DNA of 22,871 nucleotides, taken from the NCBI GenBank assembly GCA_002314755.1, contig DCHC01000042.1, positions 1-22,871 on the forward strand, given 5' to 3'. Shown piece by piece: positions 13,353-22,441 of this stretch; position 1 is the stretch's first letter; each line of letters opens with the position of its first letter. The DNA comes from Faecalibacterium sp. UBA1762. Lineage in GTDB: Bacteria; Bacillota; Clostridia; Oscillospirales; Ruminococcaceae. Under the pieces are notes generated by a model. It saw only the letters and a program-made list of their open reading frames with translations. It was not told the origin of the DNA and did not search any database. The position numbers and the translations under genes were made by a program.

Positions 13353-14603
13353 ATGATAAAAAACCGTATTAGCCAGTTTGTTCAAAATAAACATTTGCGA
13401 GTTGCTGAGGGTTGTTTTTTTGCAATTGCTCTGCTTTGGGTTACCAATGCGCGACACAGTTTTTTTGAGTGCGAAAAAGTCAATGAGCTTACAATTATTT
13501 TGGGCTTTCTGGCAGGGGGATATTTTCTTCTGAAAAACGGAATAAACGCAATGATTACGCGGCTGCACGACTACTGTATCCCTATGCTTTTAATAGTGGG
13601 AATATCTTCTGTTACGGCGGTTGCGATTCATAAGCTTCCGCTTTCCGGGTATGTGTTGGTCTCCGCTAAAAGGTGCCTTGTTTATGTTGCGGCATTTCTG
13701 ATTGCTTACTGTGCAGTCAGTCGATTCGGCAGATGGACAGCGGTGCTTATTACTGTCAGTTTAGCGCTTAATTACAGTACGGTAATCGGGCAGTATTTGC
13801 ATAGCGGCGGCATGAAAAGCATTCTGCATTTTATGAACCATTCCGAGGGCGGAGTATATTTGGAAATTGAGAACATCGGGGCATGCTTTGCACTGCTGAT
13901 GATATACTTTTTGTTTGAGCAGGACTTTGATTTTCGGGTTAGAATTTCGCTTGCTGTTTTGGCGGTAATCGTTGTGCTTTTTTGTAATAAGCGCAGCATA
14001 TATTTTGAATGTTTTTGTGCCCTGCCATTATATTTTATCATGCGTGCTCTGCCGTTCCGCAAAGAAAAAAACCGTTATTTTATGTGGGCCGGAATTTTAA
14101 TTTTGGGGTGTTTTCTCTTTTTGTTTTTAATTAAAAGCCGGATCTATTCCCAGCTGGTTACTTCTTTGGGAATGAATGACAGTAAGAGGCACATTCTGTG
14201 GGATTATTTCAATTCTGATTATTCACTTAGTCCCTTGTATTGGGGCAGAACCCTCTGTTACACAGATACGGTTTTAAAAAATGACGCATTGGTGATGAGG
14301 CTTTTAAGTAAGACCAAACCAGCGGCTATGCTGCTGCATAATGATCTGCTGCGGATGTATATCGGGTGGGGCTTTATTCCGTTTTTGGGGTATTTGATCA
14401 ATATGTGTCTGGTGCAGCCGCTGCGGGTTTTGAAAAGCTGTGGAAAACAAAAGGCAATGCATCTGAGTTTATATACAATGTTTGTGATTTTTATATTTTT
14501 CTTTGACAATATGGCTACCCAGCCTATTTACAATATCACTTTTTTTGCCGTGATCTATCTATTGCAACGACCGGCGGAAAAGACGGGAGAGCCCGAGAAA
14601 TAA
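13353..14603 (+). CDS. Wzy-like O-antigen/exopolysaccharide polymerase
   Basis: The 416-residue protein (start chosen at 13353, after AGAAGGG) is almost entirely membrane-embedded, with about ten to twelve hydrophobic segments. It has a long loop in its second half (residues about 265-335, including YSQLVTSLGMNDSKRHILWD and LLHNDLLRMYIGWGF). This is the pattern of O-antigen ligase/polymerase (Wzy/WaaL-type) proteins, where a large loop with HN(D/E) and arginines sits before the last helices. An in-frame ATG at 13314 would add 13 polar residues with a weaker ribosome binding site. It is first of a six-gene operon with glycosyltransferases and an ABC flippase, which supports a role in joining repeat units. 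The family is poorly conserved, so assignment rests on topology and context. Confidence 0.7.
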   Translation: MIKNRISQFVQNKHLRVAEGCFFAIALLWVTNARHSFFECEKVNELTIILGFLAGGYFLLKNGINAMITRLHDYCIPMLLIVGISSVTAVAIHKLPLSGYVLVSAKRCLVYVAAFLIAYCAVSRFGRWTAVLITVSLALNYSTVIGQYLHSGGMKSILHFMNHSEGGVYLEIENIGACFALLMIYFLFEQDFDFRVRISLAVLAVIVVLFCNKRSIYFECFCALPLYFIMRALPFRKEKNRYFMWAGILILGCFLFLFLIKSRIYSQLVTSLGMNDSKRHILWDYFNSDYSLSPLYWGRTLCYTDTVLKNDALVMRLLSKTKPAAMLLHNDLLRMYIGWGFIPFLGYLINMCLVQPLRVLKSCGKQKAMHLSLYTMFVIFIFFFDNMATQPIYNITFFAVIYLLQRPAEKTGEPEK

Positions 14604-14604
14604 G

Positions 14605-15660
14605 ATGAAAAAAATACTGTTGATTTCCAATCCGGTTTTTCACTACCGCATCAAGGTTTATAACGATTTTTATAAGCGGTTTTTACAGGACGGGTATCAC
14701 TTTTCGGTTTTGAGTAATCGATTTCAAAAAACCGGAATACGACCGGTGTTTCCGCACCGGCAGCTGCCGTTTTCTTTTGTTGCATATATCCGAGCGCTGC
14801 GTCGCCAAAGGCCGGATGTTGTTATACTGTTTCTGCATTTAAAAGACATCATTATTTTCCCGCTGATTGCCTACTGCAGGATTCACGGAATAAAGGTGAT
14901 CTATTGGAACCACGGTATCAATATCCGGACGCCCCATAGCCGATTGAAAAATGCGGTGTTTCATGCGGTTCATGACAGATGTGACGCATTGATTACCTAC
15001 AGTGAAGAGATGCGACGCAATTTCACTGCAAAAAATCAGTCAAAACTTTTTGTGGCAAACAATACTTTAAGCTTTTCGGATGTCAATCGGGATTGTTACC
15101 GGGACCGGCATGCCATTAAGGAAAAACTGGGTATTAAGGAAAAGCATGTCATTCTTTGTGTATCCAGATTTTTAGCCTATAAAAAACCGATGCTGCTTGC
15201 CGAACTGTTTGCGGATGTTCCGGATGTGGCGGTGGTCTATGTGGGCCCGGATTATTCCGCCGAGGCATTGCAGATAATTGACGCCCACCCCAACCTTTAC
15301 TATTTTGGAGAGAGGTACGGGGAACAGGTAAATGAGATATTTGCAATAGGTGATGTTTTTTCTACGCCGGGTCATATTGGACTGGCCTTGAATGAAGCGT
15401 TTTTCTGGGGGCTGCCGGTGGTTGTGTTACAGGGGATACACGCCCCGGAAATATGCTATATGAAGGATGGGGTCACCGGTTTTATAGCGGAGAATGCCCG
15501 ACAACTGAAAGAACAGACCCTCGCTCTTTTACGGGACGAAGTCACCTTGGCACGGATGCGCCGACAGGTTAATACCGTTTTTGAACAGGAAATCAGCATG
15601 GATCGGATGTACAGCGGATTTTACAAGGCGGTGCAGTATGTCCTGGGGGGAAAAAGGTAA
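14605..15660 (+). CDS. Glycosyltransferase family 4 (GT-B fold)
   Basis: The 351-residue product starts MKKILLISNPVFHYRIKVY and has a Rossmann-like N-terminal half ending near VIYWNHGINIRTP. A C-terminal nucleotide-sugar-binding half begins at HVILCVSRFLAYKKP. The family's donor-site signature is present as HIGLALNEAFFWGLPVVV, with a conserved Glu within. It follows the polymerase by one base, and its stop overlaps the next start (TAATG), so the genes are translationally coupled. It should transfer a sugar onto the lipid-linked repeat unit at the cytoplasmic face. Donor and acceptor are unknown. Confidence 0.82.
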   Translation: MKKILLISNPVFHYRIKVYNDFYKRFLQDGYHFSVLSNRFQKTGIRPVFPHRQLPFSFVAYIRALRRQRPDVVILFLHLKDIIIFPLIAYCRIHGIKVIYWNHGINIRTPHSRLKNAVFHAVHDRCDALITYSEEMRRNFTAKNQSKLFVANNTLSFSDVNRDCYRDRHAIKEKLGIKEKHVILCVSRFLAYKKPMLLAELFADVPDVAVVYVGPDYSAEALQIIDAHPNLYYFGERYGEQVNEIFAIGDVFSTPGHIGLALNEAFFWGLPVVVLQGIHAPEICYMKDGVTGFIAENARQLKEQTLALLRDEVTLARMRRQVNTVFEQEISMDRMYSGFYKAVQYVLGGKR

Positions 15661-16550
15661 TGAGCAAGCTTGGCTTTGTGATACTGCATTACCTGACGGA
15701 TCAGCTGACAGTACGCTGTATCGAGAGTATCCGGCAGACCAATACCCTTTCAGATTATGAAGTTGTTGTTGTGGATAACGGTTCCGAGAATGGCAGCGGA
15801 GAACTGCTCCGGCAGCAGTTTGCCGGACAGGGTTTGCATTTTATCCTATTACCGAAAAATCTGGGCTTTACCGCAGGATGTAATGCCGGGTACCGGTATG
15901 CGAAAACTCAACTGGACTGCGATTTTATCGCATTTGTAAACAATGATTTGTGTTTTACTTCTGACAATATTCTCAGTGTTCTGGAAAAAGATGTGGGACT
16001 TTATCACGCTGCAGTGATCGGCCCGAAAATAGTCGATTTGAAAAAAGAATCTGCCGATATCAACCCCAAAAAAGCGGGCAGTTATCATCCGCACAAGGAA
16101 ATGCGAAAGCTGCACAGGAAACTGACGGATATGACCGTCGGTATTGTGCTGAGCTTTTTTGATATGGATTTGCTGTTTTTTACGGCTAAAAATAAGCTGG
16201 GGCAGTTGATACACCCGCCTCAGCCGCATCCCGGTGGGGATAAACCCCTTTCCGGAGTGGAACTGCACGGCTCCTGTCTGTTCTTTACGCCGCTTTATAC
16301 GGGCCGGTTTGACGGTCTGCAGCAGGTGACCTTTATGTATCATGAGGAGCTGCTTTTACGGGATGCAATGGAACAAGCAGGTCTTGGTATGCTGTATGAG
16401 CCTGCTATTCATACGGTTCATTACGGCGGTTGTGCCTCGGCGGCGGTTGCGAAGCGTCCGGCAAAGGCGCGAAGAATTCGTTACATACGGGAAAAGCAGA
16501 GCGCTCGGCAGACTTTGCAATATCTTTCTGCGGCGAAAGAAAAAAGATAA
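15660..16550 (+). CDS. Glycosyltransferase family 2 (rhamnosyltransferase-like)
   Basis: The 296-residue protein has the GT-A pattern of family 2: VVDNGS at 37-42, NLGFTAGCNAGYRYA at 67-81 and FVNND at 92-96, where the Asp takes the place of the DXD metal site. HGSCLFFTP and a later YHEELLLRDAMEQAG give the acceptor-side motif (the ED-like pair) seen in rhamnosyl- and galactofuranosyltransferases. No transmembrane segment is evident. It overlaps the upstream gene by one base. It probably adds a sugar during repeat-unit assembly; the sugar cannot be told from sequence. Confidence 0.82.
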   Translation: MSKLGFVILHYLTDQLTVRCIESIRQTNTLSDYEVVVVDNGSENGSGELLRQQFAGQGLHFILLPKNLGFTAGCNAGYRYAKTQLDCDFIAFVNNDLCFTSDNILSVLEKDVGLYHAAVIGPKIVDLKKESADINPKKAGSYHPHKEMRKLHRKLTDMTVGIVLSFFDMDLLFFTAKNKLGQLIHPPQPHPGGDKPLSGVELHGSCLFFTPLYTGRFDGLQQVTFMYHEELLLRDAMEQAGLGMLYEPAIHTVHYGGCASAAVAKRPAKARRIRYIREKQSARQTLQYLSAAKEKR

Positions 16551-16594
16551 CAGGACTGGTTTTCGCAGCGTTTAAACAGATGGGTAATAATGAG

Positions 16595-17794
16595 ATGAAT
16601 ATACTGTGGATTTCTTACCGGGTACCCTATGACAGTGTGGCGCATGCAGGGGGTCAAATTCATAATTTTTATCTGAAAAGCTTGGTACGGCACAGGGATG
16701 TACAGCTGAAGCTGATAACACAAAGCGCTGAGGGATTACCGAAGGAGTTGGATCTTGCCGCCTACGGAATAGATTATGACCTGTTCTACCGAAAAAAGGG
16801 TGCTGCGGATATCTTTTGGAAGCTGTGCAATCTGGAGACTCGTTGCAACCCATGGAACCGTTATGCTGGGTTTGCTTATAATTCTGAGACGGTGCCAATC
16901 ATCGGCAGATTGAGAAAGCTGGCCGGCAGCGGCTGGAAACCGGATGTTATTTTGCTGCACTGGACCCAGACCGTATTGCTGACGGATATGGCGAAGCGAC
17001 TTTTCCCTCGGGCTAAGCTGATTGCGATTGAAGAGGATGTATCCTTTCAGGCAGTGGAACGCAAGGCAGAAAAGGCGAGCCCGGGCTTTCAAAGACGTTG
17101 GCTGCAGCGCAGGGCAAAGCAGCTGAAAGCGATGGAGCTGGATGCGCTGCGTAAAGCGGCCTTGATTGTGACGAATAACCCAAAGGATGTTCGGCTGTTG
17201 CAAAAGCAGCAGATAGCGGTACCGTTTTTCACATGGGCACCGTATTTTCATGATATGACCGGGATAAGCCGTCACCAGCAGAACAATGATATTCTGTTTT
17301 ACGGCGCAATGCAGCGTAGAGAAAATAGCGAATCGGTCCTCTGGTTGATCCGGAATGTATTACCGCTGTTGGAGGATTTGGACGTTCATCTGACCGTAAT
17401 CGGCAAAAATCCGCCGTCATGTCTTACGGAGATTGCGGATGAGCGGGTCACTTTGACCGGATATGTGAAGGATATTGAGCCGTATTTTGAAAAAGCAATG
17501 TGTTTTGCCGCGCCGTTGGTTTTAGGTGCCGGAATAAAAGTAAAGGTCTTAGAAGCGCTTTCAGCAGGTATACCGGTATTGACCAATCGTGTTGGTATAG
17601 AGGGCATACCCGCCCGGGACGGTATTGAATATTTTCACTGTGAGACCAAAGAGGAATACGCACAGTGTATCCGGGATATTTATACCGGGAAAAGACGGTT
17701 GAGACCGGAACAGCCCAAAGGCTTTATTCGACAAAACTATTGCTGCGAGAAAGACGCGGAAGCATTTTATGAGCAGTTGACCAAATTGGTCTGA
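16595..17794 (+). CDS. Glycosyltransferase family 4 protein
   Basis: From the chosen ATG at 16595 the protein has 399 residues and starts MNILWISYRVPYDSVAHAGG, a common opening in this family with a glycine-rich donor loop. The C-terminal half has DILFYGAMQRREN, YVKDIEPYFEKAMCFAAP and GAGIKVKVLEALSAGIPVL, the last being the conserved sugar-nucleotide region of family GT4. Two other in-frame starts exist: 16580, five codons earlier, and 16430, which lies inside the preceding gene and is unlikely. No strong ribosome binding site distinguishes the first two. It is the third transferase of the operon, and its substrate is unknown. Confidence 0.8.
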   Translation: MNILWISYRVPYDSVAHAGGQIHNFYLKSLVRHRDVQLKLITQSAEGLPKELDLAAYGIDYDLFYRKKGAADIFWKLCNLETRCNPWNRYAGFAYNSETVPIIGRLRKLAGSGWKPDVILLHWTQTVLLTDMAKRLFPRAKLIAIEEDVSFQAVERKAEKASPGFQRRWLQRRAKQLKAMELDALRKAALIVTNNPKDVRLLQKQQIAVPFFTWAPYFHDMTGISRHQQNNDILFYGAMQRRENSESVLWLIRNVLPLLEDLDVHLTVIGKNPPSCLTEIADERVTLTGYVKDIEPYFEKAMCFAAPLVLGAGIKVKVLEALSAGIPVLTNRVGIEGIPARDGIEYFHCETKEEYAQCIRDIYTGKRRLRPEQPKGFIRQNYCCEKDAEAFYEQLTKLV

Positions 17795-17810
17795 GGGGGA
17801 TTTTTTCGGG

Positions 17811-19112
17811 ATGAGAATTAGTTTTTTTGGTATCGGATACGTCGGCTGTGTCATGGCAGGTTGTCTTGCCGGGCAGAATACCGTGATCGGTGTGGATACC
17901 GATCCGGTTAAGGTGGAGCTGGTAAACAGGGGACAGCCGTCGGTTTATGAAAAAGGGTTACAGGAGCTTTTTTCCGTAGCTCATACAAAAGGGCAGCTGA
18001 GCGCCACAACAAATTATGAATATGCAGTCAGAGAGTCTGATATTTCCTTCATCACTGTGGGAACACCGGGTAAAGCGGACGGCACACTGGATCTTTCCGC
18101 TATATATGATGTATGCGGTAGGATCGGGGAAGTTTTAAAGCAGAAACAAACCTTTCACACGGTGGTTATCCGCTCTACGGTGACCCCGGGTACCAATGCT
18201 GCGGTGACGGAAATCATTGAACAGCACTCCGGCAAAAAGAGAGATGAGGACTTTGCCGTGGTTTCCAACCCGGAATTTCTGCGGGAGGGAAGTGCTGTAG
18301 CTGATTTCTACCATCCCGGGGTGATGGTGGTGGGTTCGACCAGTCAGTACGCGGTGGATCTGCTGCGGGAGCTTTACCGGGATATTGACGGTGAGTTTAC
18401 GGCGGTTGATATCGGCGTGGCGGAAATTATAAAGTATGTGAACAACACCTACCACGCGTTAAAGGTTTGTTTCGGCAATGAGATCGGCAGTATCTGCAAA
18501 GCGTTGAATATAGACAGCGCCAAGGTAATGGAGGTTTTCTGCAAGGATAAAAAGCTGAACCTTTCGGAGTATTATTTCCGACCCGGGTTTGCCTATGGCG
18601 GATCCTGTCTGCCAAAGGACCTGAGCGCGCTGAAGACCCTTGCCGAAGAGTGCGGTGTTGTCACACCGGTTATTGACGGTATTGAGCAATCCAATCAGGA
18701 GCGAATCGCGGATGCGATCAGAATGATTTTAAGATATGGGCAAAAACAGGTCGGTATTATCGGTCTGACCTTTAAAGAGGGGACGGACGACCTTCGCTTT
18801 TCTCCGATACTGAGGGTGATTGAGGAGCTTGACCGACAGGGTCTGACCGTCTATGCGTATGATCCCTTTGTGGACGGACGGCAGGAGACGGCAGAGATTT
18901 CCGCTTTTTTTCAAAAGTATATGCAGCATTACCCTGTAACATTAGTGGGCGATATGGACACGCTTTTACGGCAAAACAGTCTTGTAATCGTTTCCAACAA
19001 TAATAAGAAGTATGCGCAGCTTGTCCGACAGTATCCGCAGGTACAGTTTATTGATTTGACAGGACAGTTCGGATACCGGGAATATCCCAACGCAGAGGCT
19101 TTGACCAGATAG
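17811..19112 (+). CDS. Nucleotide-sugar 6-dehydrogenase, closest to GDP-mannose 6-dehydrogenase (AlgD-like)
   Basis: The 433-residue enzyme should oxidise an NDP-hexose to the uronic acid with two NAD+. It has the NAD-binding GIGYVG at 7-12, FITVGTP at 80-86, and STVTPGT at 122-128. IIKYVNNTYHALK includes Lys208. The catalytic cysteine is Cys266 in FAYGGSCLPKD. YYFRPGFAYGGSCLPKD and MRISFFGIGYVGCVMAGCL resemble Pseudomonas AlgD more than UDP-glucose dehydrogenases. The likely product is therefore GDP-mannuronate, but UDP-glucose as substrate is not excluded. The ATG follows a run of five G (GAGGGGG) after a 16-bp gap. It supplies an acidic sugar for the polysaccharide assembled by its neighbours (inference). 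Confidence 0.85.
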   Translation: MRISFFGIGYVGCVMAGCLAGQNTVIGVDTDPVKVELVNRGQPSVYEKGLQELFSVAHTKGQLSATTNYEYAVRESDISFITVGTPGKADGTLDLSAIYDVCGRIGEVLKQKQTFHTVVIRSTVTPGTNAAVTEIIEQHSGKKRDEDFAVVSNPEFLREGSAVADFYHPGVMVVGSTSQYAVDLLRELYRDIDGEFTAVDIGVAEIIKYVNNTYHALKVCFGNEIGSICKALNIDSAKVMEVFCKDKKLNLSEYYFRPGFAYGGSCLPKDLSALKTLAEECGVVTPVIDGIEQSNQERIADAIRMILRYGQKQVGIIGLTFKEGTDDLRFSPILRVIEELDRQGLTVYAYDPFVDGRQETAEISAFFQKYMQHYPVTLVGDMDTLLRQNSLVIVSNNNKKYAQLVRQYPQVQFIDLTGQFGYREYPNAEALTR

Positions 19113-19125
19113 GCAGGCGGAAAAA

Positions 19126-20850
19126 ATGTTAAAGATCATGAAAGATATCTACCGGTTGTTTGACGCCAGGCAAAAGAAAAATTTTATCGGTTTGTTTGTA
19201 TTGATGTTTTTCAGCGCATTGTTGGAGATGTTGAGTGTATCGCTCATTGTCCCGCTGATGTTTGCCATTTTGGGGGACAGCGCAAAGGATAGCTGGATAA
19301 GCGGGCTGGAGTGTTTTTTCCCCGACAAAATAACCTTTATTGTTTTTTTACTGATCGGGATTGCAATCGTTTTTGTGTTGAAAAATCTGTATCTGACCTT
19401 TGAAGTTTGGGTGCAAAGCCGGTTTGTGACCCGGTGCAAGGTCGGCGTGAAAAACCGTTTACTGACCAGCTATTTGCATAAGCCGTACGAGTTTTTTCTG
19501 GGGGTATCCTCGGGAGAGGTCATCCGCATTATCAATGATGATGTACGGGGGACCTTTACATTGGTTACCCGTATGCTTTTGATGAGCGTGGAACTGATCA
19601 TTACGGCAGCGCTTTTTGTATCATTGCTGTTTATTGATACAAAGCTGACCTTTTATCTTGCCATAGTGGTTGCCCTGGAAATGGTCTTTATTATGAAGAT
19701 TCTGGATCCGGCTACCAAAAAGCTGTCAAAAAAGTATCAGAAAAGTATGGGAAAAGCAAATACTTGGGTCAATCAGGTGTTCCGCGGAATCAAGGAGATC
19801 AAGGTGTCCGGCAGAAATGAAGATTTTATCCGGCAGTTTGATAAGCAGATTACCATTGCTTCCGCAACCGAAACCAAGGCGGAATTTTTATCCAGTGTTC
19901 CCCGCGGAGTGATAGAGGCGGTGACGATGGTAGCACTGGTGGGGTATATTCTGCAGTTTATTGCAAGTGGAAAAGACCCGACCGAGATGATTCCGCAGCT
20001 GTCGGCGTTTTCGGTTGCAGCCATTCGGTTGATACCGTCCTTTAACAGAATTACAACAGCAAGAAATAGTTTAATTTACAACAGCCGAAGTCTGAAAACA
20101 GTATTGCAGAATATGGAGCAGCTGAGAGCGGAAGAAAGCGCGGAACGCAAGCTGCCGCTTTACGATTTTACGAACGAAATTTCCGTAGAGGATGTGTGCT
20201 ATTCCTACCCGGGTAGTGAAAAGCCTGTGTTGGAGCACGCTCAGCTGACGGTGAAAAAAGGTGATTTTATCGGTCTGGTTGGGCATTCCGGCTCAGGAAA
20301 GACCACCATAGTGGATCTGTTGATGGGTTTGCTGAAACCGTGCAGCGGTGAAATATTAATTGACGGGAAACCCATTAGTCGGTTGAATCAGGAGTTTCGG
20401 TTGCAGGTCGGCTATATTCCCCAGAATATCTTTTTAACGGATGGTACGGTAAAAGAAAATGTGGCTTTCGGTATTCCGGAGGAGTTGATTGATGAACAGC
20501 AGGTGATACACGCCCTGCAGGAAGCGGATATCTACGATTTTGTTATGTCGCTGGAACAGGGGCTGAACTCGAAGGTGGGTGAAATGGGAATTCGGCTTTC
20601 GGGTGGCCAACGGCAGCGTATTGCCATTGCCCGCGCCCTGTACAGTAACCCGCAAATACTGATTCTGGATGAGGCAACCAGCGCGCTGGATAACGAGACA
20701 GAAGCTTCCGTTATGGATGCAATCAACGGTCTGCACAACAAGAAAACCGTGATTGTCATTGCTCATCGGTTAACCACCATTGAGCATTGCGACCGGGTTT
20801 TTGCAGTTGAAAACGGCCAGGTCACACCGGTTGAACAGACAGGCAAATAA
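19126..20850 (+). CDS. ABC transporter, fused membrane and ATPase domains (PglK/MsbA-like flippase)
   Basis: The 574-residue half-transporter has an N-terminal exporter domain with about six membrane helices (1-320), opening with LFVLMFFSALLEMLSVSLIV as in PglK. The C-terminal ATPase has Walker A GHSGSGKTT at 386-394, a Q-loop around YIPQN, signature LSGGQ at 491-495, Walker B ending in Asp515 with Glu516, and the H-loop His547. It acts as a homodimer, presumably moving a lipid-linked oligosaccharide across the membrane. It is the last gene of the polysaccharide operon, after an interval of 13 bp, and is followed by a terminator. Drug or peptide export is less likely given its neighbours. Confidence 0.88.
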   Translation: MLKIMKDIYRLFDARQKKNFIGLFVLMFFSALLEMLSVSLIVPLMFAILGDSAKDSWISGLECFFPDKITFIVFLLIGIAIVFVLKNLYLTFEVWVQSRFVTRCKVGVKNRLLTSYLHKPYEFFLGVSSGEVIRIINDDVRGTFTLVTRMLLMSVELIITAALFVSLLFIDTKLTFYLAIVVALEMVFIMKILDPATKKLSKKYQKSMGKANTWVNQVFRGIKEIKVSGRNEDFIRQFDKQITIASATETKAEFLSSVPRGVIEAVTMVALVGYILQFIASGKDPTEMIPQLSAFSVAAIRLIPSFNRITTARNSLIYNSRSLKTVLQNMEQLRAEESAERKLPLYDFTNEISVEDVCYSYPGSEKPVLEHAQLTVKKGDFIGLVGHSGSGKTTIVDLLMGLLKPCSGEILIDGKPISRLNQEFRLQVGYIPQNIFLTDGTVKENVAFGIPEELIDEQQVIHALQEADIYDFVMSLEQGLNSKVGEMGIRLSGGQRQRIAIARALYSNPQILILDEATSALDNETEASVMDAINGLHNKKTVIVIAHRLTTIEHCDRVFAVENGQVTPVEQTGK

Positions 20851-20866
20851 TCGGATTTTCATCATA

Positions 20867-20894
20867 AGCAGACCGGTTCACGGTCTGCTTTTTT
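20867..20894 (+). terminator. Intrinsic terminator of the polysaccharide operon
   Basis: AGCAGACCG and CGGTCTGCT form a perfect 9-bp stem with a 5-nt loop, and a run of six T ends the site. It lies 17 bp after the ABC transporter stop codon. Confidence 0.9.
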
Positions 20895-20934
20895 GGCGAA
20901 GATGTGAAAATACGGTTAAAATTCGGCACAGCTG

Positions 20935-21000
20935 TATAATTACAAAATTTTTTAACAATTTTATGGTAAAGTAATTCCAGCACGGCAGGTAATCTGCCGT
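20935..21000 (+). promoter_or_regulatory. Candidate promoter -10 and leader hairpin of the VTC operon
   Basis: A perfect TATAAT lies at 20935-20940, but no good -35 stands 17 bp upstream. The leader has a 7-bp hairpin (ACGGCAG and CTGCCGT with loop GTAAT, 20982-21000) just before the ribosome binding site. Its function is unknown. Confidence 0.35.
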
Positions 21001-21025
21001 TTGCTGAAAGGAGGAATAACAAGGA

Positions 21026-21739
21026 TTGACGGAAATAGTAAATTATCTGCCCGCGCCAGCGCAAACGGTGCATTACCGACACGAGTGGAAGCATCAGATC
21101 AACGGGATGGACCGGGCGGTGCTGCTCGCAAGGCTTTCCGCAGTTATGCAGCGGGATTCCCACGCTATAAACGGCGTATACAGAATACGCAGCCTCTATT
21201 TTGACACCCCCGGCGATAAAGCACTGCGGGAAAAGCAGGACGGTGTTAATCTGCGGGAAAAATTCCGTATGCGGTATTACAACGGTGATACGGAGTATAT
21301 CGTGTTGGAGAAAAAAAGCAAGGTGAACGGGCTATGTGTTAAGGACAGCTGTCGTCTGACCGGGGATGAAGCCCGGCGGATAGCGGACGGTGATATCAGC
21401 TGGATGCTGCAAAGCGGCAGGCCGCTTTGCGCCGAGCTGTACTGCAAGATGAAGGGACAGGGCCTGCGACCCAGAACCATTGTGGATTACACCCGGGATC
21501 CTTTTGTGTTTGAACCGGGTAATGTGCGGGTCACCATAGATTACGATATTCGTACGGGTGATTTCCGAACGGATTTTTTAAACCCGGGCACCCTGACCCT
21601 GCCGGCAGGGGAGCGGGTCATTCTTTTAGAGGTCAAGTGGGACGCTTTTTTGCCGGATGTCATCCGGGATGCCGTAACCTTACCCGGACGGCATGTCACA
21701 GCGTTTTCAAAATATGAACAATGCCGCATCTACGGTTAA
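21026..21739 (+). CDS. VTC-domain (polyphosphate polymerase-like) protein
   Basis: The 237-residue protein matches the VTC domain, a triphosphate-tunnel fold that in yeast makes polyphosphate from ATP. Landmarks are YRHEWKHQI (17-25), RIRSLYFDTP, REKFRMRYY, VLEKKSK, RTIVDYTRDPF, RVTIDYDIR and ILLEVKWDAFLP: alternating basic and acidic residues along beta strands, as expected for the tunnel. The start is TTG at 21026. AAAGGAGG lies 11 nt upstream, and the first conserved strand begins at residue 17, too early for any later ATG. In bacteria this domain commonly occurs beside DUF4956 and CotH genes, as here. Polyphosphate synthesis by the bacterial stand-alone protein is not proven. Confidence 0.82.
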   Translation: MTEIVNYLPAPAQTVHYRHEWKHQINGMDRAVLLARLSAVMQRDSHAINGVYRIRSLYFDTPGDKALREKQDGVNLREKFRMRYYNGDTEYIVLEKKSKVNGLCVKDSCRLTGDEARRIADGDISWMLQSGRPLCAELYCKMKGQGLRPRTIVDYTRDPFVFEPGNVRVTIDYDIRTGDFRTDFLNPGTLTLPAGERVILLEVKWDAFLPDVIRDAVTLPGRHVTAFSKYEQCRIYG

Positions 21740-21756
21740 TAAAGGAGAATACGATT

Positions 21757-22428
21757 ATGTCTTTCAGTGATATCTTCAAATCCAGCTTTTTAGAGAATGT
21801 CAGCGCAGTAAGTCCTCTGGATATGGCGCTGACCCTTACTCTTGCCTTTGGAATTGGCCTGTTTATCTTTTTCGTATATAAAAAGACCTATCAGGGTGTG
21901 ATGTATTCTTCATCGTTTGGTGTGACACTGATTGCACTTACAATGATTACCTCTCAGGTAATTCTGGCAGTAACTTCCAACGTAGTTCTGTCTCTTGGTA
22001 TGGTTGGTGCATTGTCCATCGTTCGTTTCAGAACCGCAATCAAAGAGCCTCTCGATATTGCTTTTCTTTTCTGGTCAATAGCAGCAGGTATCATCCTGGC
22101 AGCAGGCATGATTCCGCTCGGTGTACTTGGCAGCGTTGTTATCGGTGTCATACTTCTTGTTTTTGTTAACAAAAAATCACATGTGAATCCTTATATCGTG
22201 GTGCTTTCATGTGACGGACACGATGCGGAAACAAGAGCCATGGATTATTTAAAAGAGAAAACTCAGAAGCTTGTAGTTAAGTCTAAATCAGCGCAGAGCG
22301 GACTCGTTGAGGTTAATATGGAGATCCGTCTTAAGGATGATAACACAGATTTTGTGAACGAGCTTTCTGCAATGGATGGCGTTAACAGCGCAGTTCTTGT
22401 AAGCTACAACGGCGACTACATGGGATAA
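21757..22428 (+). CDS. DUF4956-family membrane protein
   Basis: The 223-residue protein has an N-terminal block of four to five hydrophobic segments, with the highly conserved SLGMVGALSIVRFRTAIKEP between the second and third and FLFWSIAAGI after it. A soluble alpha/beta C-terminal domain follows (YIVVLSCDG onward). This matches DUF4956, whose function is unknown, and which usually accompanies VTC and CotH genes. The ATG at 21757 follows AAAGGAG. An in-frame ATG at 21721 lies inside the VTC gene and lacks a site. Codon use differs from the VTC gene: more CTT and CGT, fewer CTG and CGG. Confidence 0.85.
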   Translation: MSFSDIFKSSFLENVSAVSPLDMALTLTLAFGIGLFIFFVYKKTYQGVMYSSSFGVTLIALTMITSQVILAVTSNVVLSLGMVGALSIVRFRTAIKEPLDIAFLFWSIAAGIILAAGMIPLGVLGSVVIGVILLVFVNKKSHVNPYIVVLSCDGHDAETRAMDYLKEKTQKLVVKSKSAQSGLVEVNMEIRLKDDNTDFVNELSAMDGVNSAVLVSYNGDYMG

Positions 22429-22441
22429 GGGGGCGGCAGAT

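Noticed and set aside
16430..16594. Longer start for the third glycosyltransferase
   Set aside because: It would overlap the GT2 gene by 121 bases, and the family-typical opening MNILWISYR begins at 16595.
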